DNA of 64,000 bases from Burkholderia sp. NRF60-BP8 (GTDB taxonomy: Bacteria; Pseudomonadota; Gammaproteobacteria; Burkholderiales; Burkholderiaceae), in assembly GCF_001522585.2 (NCBI RefSeq), contig NZ_CP013374.1, positions 682,001-746,000 on the forward strand, given 5' to 3'. The translations under genes were made by a program, and so were the position numbers. The notes beneath the pieces are model-generated. The model ran no database searches. It was not told the DNA's origin and worked only from the letters and a program-made list of their open reading frames with translations. This document shows positions 37,417 to 50,742 of this stretch, piece after piece. Numbering within the stretch: the stretch's first letter is position 1; every line of letters begins with the position of its first letter.

Positions 37417-37419
37417 GCG

Positions 37420-40400
37420 ATGCGCATCGGCCAGCTCGATCTGATCAAGTACGGCAAGTTCACCGACGAGACGCTGCGTTTCCCGTCGGCCCGCGAGGAT
37501 TTTCATGTGATCGTCGGGCCGAACGAGGCCGGCAAGTCGACGATCCGCACGGCCGTGTCCGAGTTGCTGTTCGGCATGAAGCTGCAGACGCCGCTCGATT
37601 TCCTGCACAGCACGCCCGAGTTGCGGATCGGCGGCGTGCTGGAGAGCGGCACGGGCGAGCTCGCGTTCCACCGTGCGCGCGGGCGCAGTTCGTTGCGTAC
37701 GCCCGCCGACGACAAGTTGCCCGACGACTATCTGACGTCGATCCTCGACGGCGCGACGCGCGAATTCTTCGAGCAGATGTTCGGGCTCGATCACGGGCGG
37801 CTGGTCGATGGCGGTCGCAGCATTCTCGACGCATCGGACAAGCTCGGTCAGGTGCTGTTCGAATCGGCGGCCGGTGTCGGCAGCCTCGGGCCGGTGCGCG
37901 AGGAGCTCGATGCGCGTGCGCTCGAATTGTGGGCGCCGCGTCGCAGCGGCAGCGCATTTGCGCTGGCCGAAACGGCGTTCAACGAAGCCGTGACCGAACT
38001 GAAGGCGGTCCAGGTGCGCACGCGCGACTGGGTCGATCGCAAGGATGCGCGCGAAGCGGTCGAGCAGCAGATCGAGCAGGCGCGTGCGGAGCAACGCCGG
38101 CTCGAAGCGCTGCGCTCGAAGCTCGAACGCGTGCGACGGCTCGCGCCGTACCTGAAGGAGCTGACGGTCAAGGATGCCGCGCTGGCCGAACTGGGCGCGG
38201 TCGTCGAGTTGCCGCCGACCGCGTATGCGGATCTGCTGAAGGCGCAGGGCGATCTCGCGGCCGAGCAGAAGGTGCTCGAGGAGCGGCGCGCCGACCTGCT
38301 CGCGAAGCGGCAGGCGCGCGAGGCGATCGTCGCGGATGCCGACACGCTGGCGCTCGAAGCCGATATCGAGGCGCTCGATCGGCTGCGCGGTGCATGCATG
38401 AATCACGCGCAGGATCTGCTGTTGCTCGGCGCGGACGTCGAGCGGCATCTGTCCGCCGCGTCGTCGGCGGCCGCGCAGCTCGGCTGGCCGACGGACGAAG
38501 CGTCGCTGCGCGCCGCGTTGCCGACGGCGCTGTCGCTGAAGACCGTCGCGAACCTGCTGCGCGAACATGGCGCACTGCATCAGGCGCTGGCCGGTGCGCG
38601 CGAATCGCTCGACGAACGCACGCGCGAACTGACGCAGGTCCGGGAACAACAGGCGCGCCTGTCGACCGTCGACGTGCCGGAAGCATTGCGCGCGGCGCTG
38701 GCCGATGCGCAAGGTTTTCGCAACAGCGGCCCGCGCGAGCAGGCGCTGGCGCACGAAATCGCGGCCGCCGAACGCACGCTGTCCGGCGCGCTCGACGCGC
38801 TCGGCCAGTGGCGCATGCCGGTCGATGCGCTGCGTGCGCTCGACGTGCCGTCGGCGGCGCGGCTCGGCGCGTTGCTCAAGGAAGACAGCGAGCGGGCCAG
38901 TGCGGCCGCCGCCGCGCGCGAGGCGCGCGACGGTGCGCTCGAAGAGCTCGAACGCCTCGAACTGCAAGAAAAGCATTTCGCGGAGAACCACAAGGTCGTC
39001 ACGACCGCCGACGTGCTGGCGGCGCGTGCGCGTCGCGATGGCGCGTGGGGCGATATCCGCAACGGCGCCGTCGATCTCGCCACGGGCGCACCGGCGCTCG
39101 ACGACGCGATTCGCCTCGCCGACGAACTCGTCGATGCGCAACTCGGCGCGACCCAGGCCGCCGCGACGCTGCAATCCTTGCGTCAGCAGGTCGAATCCGC
39201 GCGTGCGGGCGTGACGCGCCGGCAGGCCGCGCTGGACGAACGCGAGCGCGAGCTTGCCGCACATCGCGACGCCTGGGCCGCGCTCGCGACGGCGGCCGCG
39301 GTGCCCGGCATGCCGCTGGCGGCGATGGGCGACTGGCTCGCGAAGCGCGACACGGTGTTCGCCGCCCAGACCGATCTCGATCGTCAGCGTCGCGAACTCG
39401 ATGCAATGCGCGCTGCCCGCGCCGGCGCCGAGGCCGCGCTGCGTGCGGCGCTGCTGACGGTATCGCGGGGCGGCGAATCGGACGGGCTGGCCGCGCTCCT
39501 CGCCGTTGCAGAGACGTTCGTACAGTCGGCCGAGAAGGCGGCTGCACAGAAGGACAGCCTCGACGATCGCGCGCGGGAAGCCGAACGCGGATGCGCGATC
39601 GCACAGTCGCGGGCCGGCCATGCGCAAACGGCTTACGATGCGTGGCAAGTGCAATGGCGCGACGCGCTGGCCGACGCGAAACTGTCCGCGAGCGCGACGA
39701 CGCTGGCCGCGGCGGAAAGTGCGCTCGGGCTCGCGAATACGGTGACGGCCGAACTGGCCGAGGCCGTCGCGCCGCGCAACCGGATCGCCGCGATCCGCGC
39801 GGAGCTGGCCGCGCTCGAGGCCGGCGCGCGGCGGCTCGCCGAAGCGCTCGCGCCGGAGTGGCTGGCGAGCGGCGACTGGCCGGACGTGGCGCGCCGGCTG
39901 ACGATGCGCCTCGCGGCCGCCCGGGAAATCGCGCGTGCGATCGAGCGGGCCGACGAGGCCGTGCGGCAGGCCGACGGCAAGGTTGCGGACGCGGCTGCCG
40001 CGGTGGCCGGTGCCGATGCGCGCATCCAGCCGCTGTTGCAACTGGCCGGCGTCGCGTCGATCGACGCGGCGCTGCCGCTGGCCGAGCGCTCGGATCGTCA
40101 GCGCCAGCTTCGACAGGCGGTCGATGCCGCGCACGAGGCGCTGGTGCGAGACGGCGACGGGCTTTCCCGGTCCGCCGTCGAGGCCGAGGTGGCGGAACAG
40201 GACATTGCCGACGTGCCGGCGCATCTCGAAGCGGTGAAGCAGTCGCTCGCCGATATCGGCAGGCGGCTGAACGAGCTGGCGCAGCAGCAGGTCGTGGCCG
40301 ACCAGGCGTTCGGCGCGATCGACGGCCAGGCGAACGCGGCCGTTGCCGAGTCGAAACGGCAAGAGGCGCTGGCGGCGATGGGCGACGCGGCCGAACAGTA

Positions 40401-40890
40401 TCTGGAGGCAGCCACGGCCAGCCGCTTGCTGAAGTGGGCGACGGATCGCTACCGCGACCAGAAGCAGGGGCCGATGCTGCGGCGCGCGGGCGAGATTTTC
40501 GCCGGACTCACGCTGGGCGAATTCGCGAAGCTGACCGTCGATACCGAACGGACGCCGCCCGCGCTGTATGCACGGCGTACCAGGGGAACGTCGGTCGAGG
40601 TCGCCGGGCTGAGCGAAGGGACGCGCGATCAGTTGTTCCTCGCGCTGCGGATCGCGGCGTTGGAGTTGCAGCTCGGCAGCCGTACGGCGCTGCCGTTCGT
40701 CGCCGACGACCTGTTCATCAATTTCGACGACGCGCGCGCGAAGGCGGGGCTCGATGCGCTGCGCGATCTGTCGACGCGCACCCAGGTGCTGTTTCTGACG
40801 CACCACGACCACCTGCTGCCGCTCGTGAAGGACGTCTTCGGCGCGCGGGTCAACGTGATCGAGTTGCAGCGCGCGCCGGCCGGCGCGTGA
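37420..40890 (+). CDS. YhaN/SbcC-like SMC-type AAA ATPase
   Basis: Protein of 1156 aa. Walker A is at residues 33-41 (GPNEAGKST), following the typical opening MRIGQLDLIKYGKFTD. Long Ala/Arg/Glu-rich coiled coils fill residues ~200-1000. The C-terminal half-ATPase carries an ABC-type signature (VAGLSEGTRDQLFLALRIA) and Walker B (PFVADDLFINFDD), then the His switch (LTHHDHLLPL). This is the Rad50/SbcC architecture of the YhaN group. It is translationally coupled to the phosphoesterase upstream. The product is expected to bind and process DNA ends or structures. Confidence 0.92.
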   Translation: MRIGQLDLIKYGKFTDETLRFPSAREDFHVIVGPNEAGKSTIRTAVSELLFGMKLQTPLDFLHSTPELRIGGVLESGTGELAFHRARGRSSLRTPADDKLPDDYLTSILDGATREFFEQMFGLDHGRLVDGGRSILDASDKLGQVLFESAAGVGSLGPVREELDARALELWAPRRSGSAFALAETAFNEAVTELKAVQVRTRDWVDRKDAREAVEQQIEQARAEQRRLEALRSKLERVRRLAPYLKELTVKDAALAELGAVVELPPTAYADLLKAQGDLAAEQKVLEERRADLLAKRQAREAIVADADTLALEADIEALDRLRGACMNHAQDLLLLGADVERHLSAASSAAAQLGWPTDEASLRAALPTALSLKTVANLLREHGALHQALAGARESLDERTRELTQVREQQARLSTVDVPEALRAALADAQGFRNSGPREQALAHEIAAAERTLSGALDALGQWRMPVDALRALDVPSAARLGALLKEDSERASAAAAAREARDGALEELERLELQEKHFAENHKVVTTADVLAARARRDGAWGDIRNGAVDLATGAPALDDAIRLADELVDAQLGATQAAATLQSLRQQVESARAGVTRRQAALDERERELAAHRDAWAALATAAAVPGMPLAAMGDWLAKRDTVFAAQTDLDRQRRELDAMRAARAGAEAALRAALLTVSRGGESDGLAALLAVAETFVQSAEKAAAQKDSLDDRAREAERGCAIAQSRAGHAQTAYDAWQVQWRDALADAKLSASATTLAAAESALGLANTVTAELAEAVAPRNRIAAIRAELAALEAGARRLAEALAPEWLASGDWPDVARRLTMRLAAAREIARAIERADEAVRQADGKVADAAAAVAGADARIQPLLQLAGVASIDAALPLAERSDRQRQLRQAVDAAHEALVRDGDGLSRSAVEAEVAEQDIADVPAHLEAVKQSLADIGRRLNELAQQQVVADQAFGAIDGQANAAVAESKRQEALAAMGDAAEQYLEAATASRLLKWATDRYRDQKQGPMLRRAGEIFAGLTLGEFAKLTVDTERTPPALYARRTRGTSVEVAGLSEGTRDQLFLALRIAALELQLGSRTALPFVADDLFINFDDARAKAGLDALRDLSTRTQVLFLTHHDHLLPLVKDVFGARVNVIELQRAPAGA

Positions 40891-41013
40891 CGCGACGGGG
40901 TACGCCGGGGTGCTGCCGCACGGGAAGGGTCATCGGGTACAGGTAGTATGAGCGGTTCCGAAACGCACGCGGCCGGTTCGGCGGTCGCGGGTCTGGCCAC
41001 ACGAGGGGGGAAT

Positions 41014-41538
41014 ATGAAGAAGCTGGTAGCCGCGATTGCGTTCGCGGCGGACAAGCATCGCAATCAACGGCGCAAGGATGAAGAGGCGTCGCCGTACATC
41101 AATCATCCGATCGCGCTCGCCGACGTGCTGGCCAACGAGGCCGGCGTCGAGGACGAACGCGTGATCGTCGCGGCCGTGTTGCACGACACGGTCGAGGATA
41201 CGGAGACGACCGAGCAGGAGTTGCTGCGGCTGTTCGGCAAGGACGTGGCGGACATCGTGATGGAAGTCACCGACGACAAGTCGCTGCCGAAGGACGAGCG
41301 CAAGCGTCTGCAAGTCGAGCACGCGGCCACCATCAGCCGGCGCGCGAAGCTCGTGAAGCTGGCCGACAAGATCTGCAACCTGCGCGACATCGCCCGGCAT
41401 CCGCCTGCGGACTGGCCGCTCGAACGCAAGCAGGCGTATTTCGACTGGGCGAAGTCGGTCGTCGACCCGATGCGCGGCGTCCATCCCGGTCTCGAGGCGA
41501 TCTTCGACACCGCGTACGCCGCACGGCCGGCTGACTGA
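41014..41538 (+). CDS. HD-domain (p)ppGpp hydrolase-like protein (MESH1/SAH type)
   Basis: Protein of 174 aa; GAGGGGGG is directly upstream of the ATG. It consists of only the hydrolase HD domain of RelA/SpoT: His31 (INHPIALADVL), His57-Asp58 and Glu61-Asp62 (AAVLHDTVEDTETT), and the later Asp in KLADKICNLRDI. No synthetase, TGS or ACT domain is present, and the length matches small alarmone hydrolases. MESH1 proteins can also dephosphorylate NADPH, so the substrate is not certain. It follows the YhaN gene in the same direction after ~120 bases and precedes the DUF429 gene by 9 bases, with which it is probably co-transcribed. Confidence 0.88.
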   Translation: MKKLVAAIAFAADKHRNQRRKDEEASPYINHPIALADVLANEAGVEDERVIVAAVLHDTVEDTETTEQELLRLFGKDVADIVMEVTDDKSLPKDERKRLQVEHAATISRRAKLVKLADKICNLRDIARHPPADWPLERKQAYFDWAKSVVDPMRGVHPGLEAIFDTAYAARPAD

Positions 41539-41547
41539 GGCACGCAC

Positions 41548-42225
41548 ATGCGATCGGCCCGATCCGCCGCGCGAGAACCGGTTGCCGTGGCGGGTGTCGA
41601 TGTCGGCGGCGACAGGAAACTGTGCGATCTCGTGATCCTGCGTGGCTCGACGATCGTCTGCCGGGAAGCGCGGATCGCGCCCGAGTCGCTGCCTTCACTA
41701 TGTCTCGCCCATGACGTCGTGGCCATTGGCGTCGACGCCCCGAGCCTGTGGTGGGTGGGGAGCGGTCGCCGCGCGGCCGAACAGGCGCTCGCGCGTGAAC
41801 GGATCTCGTGTTTCCCGACGCCGTCGCGGGAGCAGGCCATCGCGAGCACGTCGGGCTTCTTCGACTGGATGTTCATGGGAGAGCGCGTCTACCGGGCGCT
41901 CGCGGACGCTTATCCGTTGCTGACCGACGCGCGTTACGCGGGCGGGCGCGTGAGCTTCGAAACCTATCCGTATGCGATTACCTGCGCGATGCTGGGCAAG
42001 GCCGTGGCGTCGGCGAAGCAGAAGCGCAATCAGCGTCGGCAATTGCTGGAGCGGCTGGGCATCGACGTATCGATGCTGCGCTCCGTCGATGCGCGAGACG
42101 CGACCCTGTGCGCGTTGACGGCGCAGTACGTGATCGACGGGAACGCGCATGCGTATGGCGATGCGGCGGGCGGATACATCCGCGTGCCGATGATGAGCGA
42201 GACGATTGCGCTGGATTCGCCGTAG
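41548..42225 (+). CDS. DUF429-family protein (predicted RNase H-like nuclease fold)
   Basis: Protein of 225 aa. An N-terminal strand with an acidic residue (VAGVDVGGDRKLCDLVIL), a second acid in VVAIGVDAPSLWW and the later SFETYPYA and SVDARDATLCALTAQYV segments fit the DUF429 family, which is predicted to adopt an RNase H-like fold. The biochemical role is not established. It begins 9 bases after the MESH1-like gene, so both are likely on one transcript. GC content and codon use are typical of the surroundings. Confidence 0.8.
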   Translation: MRSARSAAREPVAVAGVDVGGDRKLCDLVILRGSTIVCREARIAPESLPSLCLAHDVVAIGVDAPSLWWVGSGRRAAEQALARERISCFPTPSREQAIASTSGFFDWMFMGERVYRALADAYPLLTDARYAGGRVSFETYPYAITCAMLGKAVASAKQKRNQRRQLLERLGIDVSMLRSVDARDATLCALTAQYVIDGNAHAYGDAAGGYIRVPMMSETIALDSP

Positions 42226-42371
42226 GGCGACGTCCGGCTCTGCGCGCGGTGGCGGTTGCAGGGCCGCTTCGGGTGGGGAGGATGCGGCCGGCGCGGGGAC
42301 GCAGATTGTCAGCTAGCGGTTGTTGGCGGGCACGACGGGGCCGGTGCACCGCGCGATTCCGGTGAGCCTGT

Positions 42372-42842
42372 TCAATCCTCGAGGATGGATTTCGGCACGC
42401 TGGACAGGTCGCAGGCCTGTGCATGCTCGAAGTAGCTGTCCGCATCGTCGATCATCACGACCGCGACGTCGATCAGCTCGTCCAGGCGTTGCAGCAGCGA
42501 TTCCCGCCACTCGATGTCTTCATCGCGCTCGGGCGCCTTGTCCAGCTGCTCGATGATCGAGTCGGCCGTCTGCAGGAATGGAATCGCCTGCTGATAATTT
42601 TCGATCGAGACCAGCGCCGCATTGCGCGCGCCGACGAGCCTCTCGCGATGCGCGTCCGCCAGTTCGGATTCGCCGCTGATGCGCGGCAGCATGTCCGAGA
42701 TGCGTTGCAGAAGCGGCGGGACCTGTTCTTCCAGTCGCATCGCGCGTTCGCGCAGGGCGGCATATTCGTCGCGAAGGTCGGTGTCGCCGGGTTGAGTCGT
42801 GCTGTCCATCATCGATTTGAGTGCGTGGTTCGGTCGCGGCAT
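42372..42842 (-). CDS. Conserved hypothetical small helical protein
   Basis: Up to 156 aa; starts at 42842, 42812 or 42809 are all possible and none has a strong ribosome site. The sequence is acidic and almost entirely helical (…RDEYAALRERAMRLEEQVPPLLQRI…; …LLQRLDELIDVAVVMIDDADSYFEHAQ…), with no signal peptide, membrane segment or recognised domain. It is likely to be cytosolic and perhaps coiled-coil. It converges on the DUF429 gene and is back-to-back with the rrn leader. Confidence 0.65.
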   Translation of the reverse strand: MPRPNHALKSMMDSTTQPGDTDLRDEYAALRERAMRLEEQVPPLLQRISDMLPRISGESELADAHRERLVGARNAALVSIENYQQAIPFLQTADSIIEQLDKAPERDEDIEWRESLLQRLDELIDVAVVMIDDADSYFEHAQACDLSSVPKSILED

Positions 42843-42962
42843 GATACTCGACCGCGCCAGTTTCCTTGCGCGGTCCCCGTCCGCCTGTATACAGGGGGGA
42901 AGACGCGTTCGTCATATCTTTGGAGGGCGGCACGCGTTGCGATTTACGGCTCGTCGAATCCC

Positions 42963-42996
42963 AAAGCCCCCGTGCGCGGCAGCGCACGGGGGCTTT
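42963..42996. terminator. Orphan bidirectional hairpin terminator upstream of the rrn promoters
   Basis: A perfect 15-bp stem (AAAGCCCCCGTGCGC, loop GGCA, complement) flanked by A and T runs works on either strand. No plus-strand gene precedes it within 700 bases, so it ends either an unseen short RNA or read-through from the DUF429 gene, or it insulates the rrn operon. Confidence 0.85.
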
Positions 42997-43019
42997 TTCA
43001 AACTTTCTTCACAAAGGGC

Positions 43020-43048
43020 TTGCGCGGACGGGGGCGGATGCATAGAAT
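43020..43048 (+). promoter_or_regulatory. rrn promoter P1
   Basis: TTGCGC (43020-43025), a 17-base spacer, and TAGAAT (43043-43048). Position and spacing fit the upstream strong promoter of a ribosomal RNA operon, about 405 bases before mature 16S. Confidence 0.8.
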
Positions 43049-43179
43049 CACGCCTCTTTCGCGCTAACGGAAACGCGGCGCGGAAGGAAGGGAAGCGGTG
43101 CTGTCGAGGTTCGGAAGTAGCGAGCCCGACGGCGCAGGAAGAGGACCCCGCAGTCGCAACGATGTAGTGCAGAAAGTTG

Positions 43180-43208
43180 TTGACGAGCTGCGAAACGCGG
43201 TTCATAAT
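43180..43208 (+). promoter_or_regulatory. rrn promoter P2
   Basis: TTGACG (43180-43185), a 17-base spacer, and CATAAT (43203-43208). This is near consensus and forms a tandem pair with P1, as is usual for rrn operons. Confidence 0.8.
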
Positions 43209-43268
43209 CTCGTTTCTCTGCTGCTGAAAACGCAGCGCTGCCGGGAAACTTCAGGTTCCCTCGCAGAA

Positions 43269-43278
43269 TGCTCTTTAA
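43269..43278 (+). promoter_or_regulatory. boxA antitermination element in the rrn leader
   Basis: TGCTCTTTAA matches the Nus-factor boxA consensus and lies between P2 and the 16S gene. Confidence 0.85.
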
Positions 43279-43454
43279 AAATTAACAGCCGATAAGTGTG
43301 GGCGCTTGATGGAAGCGAGCTGATCCTCGGATCAGATAGCAAAAGTATCAAGAGTCTCACACTAAAGTAAGTCAGGTTTATGAAGTGATTCATATTCCTG
43401 TCAGCTTTGAGTGAGCGACCGGTTCTTAACTGAACCGAAAACAGTAACAGGTTT

Positions 43455-44987
<1,533 letters not shown>

Positions 44988-45051
44988 CCAGAGCTATCTC
45001 GCGAAGTTGAGCGCTCACGCTTATCGGCTGTAAATTTAAAGACAGACTCAG

Positions 45052-45128
45052 GGGTCTGTAGCTCAGTCGGTTAGAGCACCGTCTTGATAAGGCGGGGGTC
45101 GTTGGTTCGAATCCAACCAGACCCACCA
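45052..45128 (+). tRNA. tRNA-Ile (GAU)
   Basis: 77 nt including encoded CCA. The acceptor stem GGGTCTG pairs with CAGACCC, the anticodon loop is CTTGATAAG, and the T-arm is GGTTCGAATCC. It lies in the 16S-23S spacer. Confidence 0.97.
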
Positions 45129-45167
45129 TTTGTCTGGCGGTACACACCTGAGGCATCTGTACTCATG

Positions 45168-45243
45168 GGGGGCATAGCTCAGCTGGGAGAGCACCTGCTT
45201 TGCAAGCAGGGGGTCGTCGGTTCGATCCCGTCTGCCTCCACCA
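45168..45243 (+). tRNA. tRNA-Ala (UGC)
   Basis: 76 nt including encoded CCA. The acceptor GGGGGCA pairs with TGCCTCC (one G-U pair), the anticodon loop is CTTTGCAAG, and the T-arm is GGTTCGATCCC. Second tRNA of the spacer. Confidence 0.97.
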
Positions 45244-45331
45244 ATCTTCAATGACAAGCGTTCGACTGCGTCGAACCTTTGTCATTGGCGATTGAGCCAG
45301 TCAGAGCGGTACGTAGTAAGTATCGGCTGTC

Positions 45332-45342
45332 GTTCTTTAACA
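45332..45342 (+). promoter_or_regulatory. boxA element in the 16S-23S spacer
   Basis: GTTCTTTAACA fits boxA and lies between tRNA-Ala and 23S, where a second antitermination site is expected. The rest of 45244-45585 is processing spacer. Confidence 0.75.
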
Positions 45343-45585
45343 ATCTGGAAGAAGTAAGTAATTTGGATAGCGGAAGCGTCTTTGAGATGGACGTGGAAAC
45401 TATCCGGGTTGTGATTGTATCGATGTATCTCAAGATGATTCGAACTTCATGTTCGGCTCAATTTGGAATACGGCACACACGTAGTGTGGGCTCCGCGTAA
45501 GTGCTAAAGCACTAACGCTGAGCGACACGCGAGAACTCAACCTGTAGCGACTGTAGCGTCGAAAGATGAGACAGACTCGTTATAG

Positions 45586-48465
<2,880 letters not shown>

Positions 48466-48580
48466 TATAACAAGTCTGTCTTAACAGGACTTGTTGATTC
48501 TCGTGTGCGATACACACAACTCAAAATTACTGCTTCTTCCCGGATTGGTTGCGCTGCGAAGCAACGCAACAACCCTCTTT

Positions 48581-48694
48581 GCCTGATGACCATAGCGAGT
48601 CGGTCCCACCCCTTCCCATCCCGAACAGGACCGTGAAACGACTCTACGCCGATGATAGTGCGGATTCCCGTGTGAAAGTAGGTAATCGTCAGGC
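48581..48694 (+). rRNA. rrf: 5S ribosomal RNA
   Basis: About 114 nt. GCCTGA at the 5' end pairs with TCAGGC at the 3' end. The central CCACCCCTTCCCATCCCGAACAGGACCGTGAAAC block (48606-48639) is diagnostic. Confidence 0.96.
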
Positions 48695-48706
48695 TCCCTA
48701 AGCCAG

Positions 48707-48735
48707 AAACCCCCGCCCGAAAGGCGGGGGTTTTT
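48707..48735 (+). terminator. Rho-independent terminator of the rrn operon
   Basis: A perfect 11-bp stem AAACCCCCGCC, loop CGAAA, complement, then TTTTTG, 13 bases after 5S. Confidence 0.93.
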
Positions 48736-48865
48736 GCATTGGCGCGGCGGAAGTGCACTAGGCCCGGCGACGCGCTATCCGGCACGAGCCTGGGGCGTGG
48801 AAAACGTCTTCATGCCCCTGGTCCGACCGACCGAATTCCGATATTTTTCCGTCGCAACGCCCTCG

Positions 48866-49330
48866 TCAGACCGTGATCCGCAAGATCGGAAAAAATCTGC
48901 CCGGAATGGCGCTCGATTCCTGTTCGCCAATCTTTTCAGCCCCCAGCGCCAGATAGAACGGCGCAGCATTGGGATCCGCTTCGATCACGAAGCTTTTGAT
49001 TCCTCTCGCAGCGGCTTCGGCCCGAACTGATTCCCACAGCGCACGGGCGATGCCCTGGCCCATGTGATCGGGATGAACGAACAACCATCCGGGCGTCGGT
49101 CTATCCGAATCCAATGACGCTCGGACCCAGAACCCGATGATCGACCCGCCCGATTCCGCGACGTAACCGATCGCTCCTTCGATCGTCTCCGGCGAAATCG
49201 CAAGATCGTTTTGCCACAAGTCGAGCCATTCCTTCGGATAGCCCCAATGTGCCTTCGAAAGGCGCGCCAATTGCGTGAGTTCGTCCGCGTCCGCGGCACG
49301 CGCAGGACGCACGGTAAATAGCTCGTTCAT
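48866..49330 (-). CDS. GNAT-family N-acetyltransferase
   Basis: Protein of 154 aa (MNELFTVRPARAADADELTQL…). The ATG at 49330 has a GAGAG-type site upstream. The acetyl-CoA-binding motif A is present (FVHPDHMGQGIARALWESV), followed by motif B with NAAPFYLALGAEKIGE. The substrate is not predictable. It is the last of three small same-strand genes; the C-terminal RFFPILRITV is a typical GNAT end. Confidence 0.85.
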   Translation of the reverse strand: MNELFTVRPARAADADELTQLARLSKAHWGYPKEWLDLWQNDLAISPETIEGAIGYVAESGGSIIGFWVRASLDSDRPTPGWLFVHPDHMGQGIARALWESVRAEAAARGIKSFVIEADPNAAPFYLALGAEKIGEQESSAIPGRFFPILRITV

Positions 49331-49476
49331 TTCGACTCTCGTCATGGCCGATACCACCATGGTCGGCGATTTCATCAGTGCAGCATCCGGATCGCGGCGT
49401 CTCACCGCTCGATCGACAACCGGCCCGCTCGCAGCAGCATTGCCTGACGCGGCTCATCCGCACACGCTCGCCGCAG

Positions 49477-49848
49477 CTACATGACCTGCGATGCATGCCC
49501 GGCGATGACGCGCCAGTTGGCGCCCGATCGACGCCACAGGCGCGTATAGGCAAACGTGCCGGCGAATGCCGTGCCATCGAAACGACCGATGAGGGTCGCT
49601 CGCGTCGTGGTCAGAATCATCCCGTCGATCGCGCATGCGCGCATCTCGTGGACGTCGAGTGTGTCGAGACGCAGAAGCTTCGCGCGATGCGCGGCCAGGT
49701 CGTCCTCTTTCGAGATGACCTGACCGGTCGGGACTGTAAACACCAGATCGTCGTCCAGCAGCGTGTCGAGCACATCGACGTCGTTGGCCAGCATCGCGGC
49801 GCGCAGCGCAGTTTCGCTGGGTTCGATGACGGCACGGATTGCATCCAT
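49477..49848 (-). CDS. SnoaL/DUF4440-like (NTF2-fold) protein
   Basis: Protein of 123 aa from the ATG at 49848. The pattern fits the DUF4440/NTF2-like fold of small putative isomerases or ligand-binding proteins: an N-terminal helix pair (ALRAAMLANDVDVLDTLLDDDLVFTVPTG), a KEDDLAAHRAKLLRLDTLDV segment and a final strand pair ending WRRSGANWRVIAGHASQV. No catalytic assignment can be made. Confidence 0.78.
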   Translation of the reverse strand: MDAIRAVIEPSETALRAAMLANDVDVLDTLLDDDLVFTVPTGQVISKEDDLAAHRAKLLRLDTLDVHEMRACAIDGMILTTTRATLIGRFDGTAFAGTFAYTRLWRRSGANWRVIAGHASQVM

Positions 49849-49903
49849 GTCAGGCCTCGCATCATTTTCGGAAGGGAAGCGGTATGGCGGCGACGAACGC
49901 AGC

Positions 49904-50503
49904 CTACCGCGCATTCGACAACGACTGACGCCGGACGAGCATCACCAGGCAGATGCCGATCGACGCGATGAGGTTGACGGCCGGATAGAACGCGACCGCG
50001 ACACTCCATGTGCTCAGCGCCAGCAACGCCAGCGCGTACTTGAGCACGCACAGCGCGAAATAGGCGAGGCTCTCGCTCCACGGATCGCGGATCGTCTTGC
50101 GCACGGTCGGGCCGAGGCCGGCAAGCTCGATCAGCGTAACCAGGCAGATCGACACAGTCGGATCGTCGGTCAGCATCCACAGCGGAATGGCCGATAGCGC
50201 CGCGCACAGGAACAACCAGTCGAGGCCCGTCCAGCCGCGCTCGCCGCGAAACAGGCTGGCGATCAGCGTCAGAAAGCATGTGATGGCAATCGCCGCCGTG
50301 CACCATGCGGACGGTCCCGCGCCCGCGACGAACTGGCCGGCGGCCGCGATCGCCGTGACGACCGACCACACGAGCCACGTGAACAGATGCGGGCGAACGG
50401 TCCGCCGGTAGATCGCGAGCGCGTAAGGAATCGCTGCCAGCAACGACACGGCCGTTCCGATCACGCCGAAGATCGAAGCGGCGCTCTCAGCGGTATTCAC
50501 CAT
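49904..50503 (-). CDS. Integral membrane protein of unknown function
   Basis: Protein of 199 aa with about six to seven hydrophobic helices (for example IFGVIGTAVSLLAAIPYALAI, LFTWLVWSVVTAIAAAGQFV, and SVAVAFYPAVNLIASIGICL). The Pro-containing helix followed by HLFTWLVW recalls PQ-loop-type transporters, but I cannot support that name. It lies upstream of the NTF2-like gene by 55 bases on the same strand. The 239 bases before it (to the AraC gene) hold nothing recognisable. Confidence 0.75.
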   Translation of the reverse strand: MVNTAESAASIFGVIGTAVSLLAAIPYALAIYRRTVRPHLFTWLVWSVVTAIAAAGQFVAGAGPSAWCTAAIAITCFLTLIASLFRGERGWTGLDWLFLCAALSAIPLWMLTDDPTVSICLVTLIELAGLGPTVRKTIRDPWSESLAYFALCVLKYALALLALSTWSVAVAFYPAVNLIASIGICLVMLVRRQSLSNAR

Positions 50504-50742
50504 CGACGCAACCTCGTTCGGACGGGCCGACCAGTATGTGGTCAGACGGAACGGGGTGCAACGTCATGCCACGCTCCGTGGTGCGGTGAGCGCTACGCAG
50601 AATCTCACCGGAACGCAAGGGCGGCCACGTGCCGAAGACGCTCGAGAACTATCTCGGCGAGCAGACCTTGCGCAAGGGGCTGGAAAAAGGCAGAGCCGGG
50701 CGTATCGACGGCACACGACGAGACGCTCGCGCCCACCGGCAT

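Noticed and set aside
42884..42895. CCTGTATACAGG palindrome as a LexA box
   Set aside because: The CTG and CAG half-sites are 4 bases apart rather than the 10 expected for LexA, and no SOS gene follows.
42930..42960. tRNA-like 3' end before the orphan terminator
   Set aside because: The GGCTCGTCGAATCC stretch lacks a proper T-loop, acceptor pairing and CCA.
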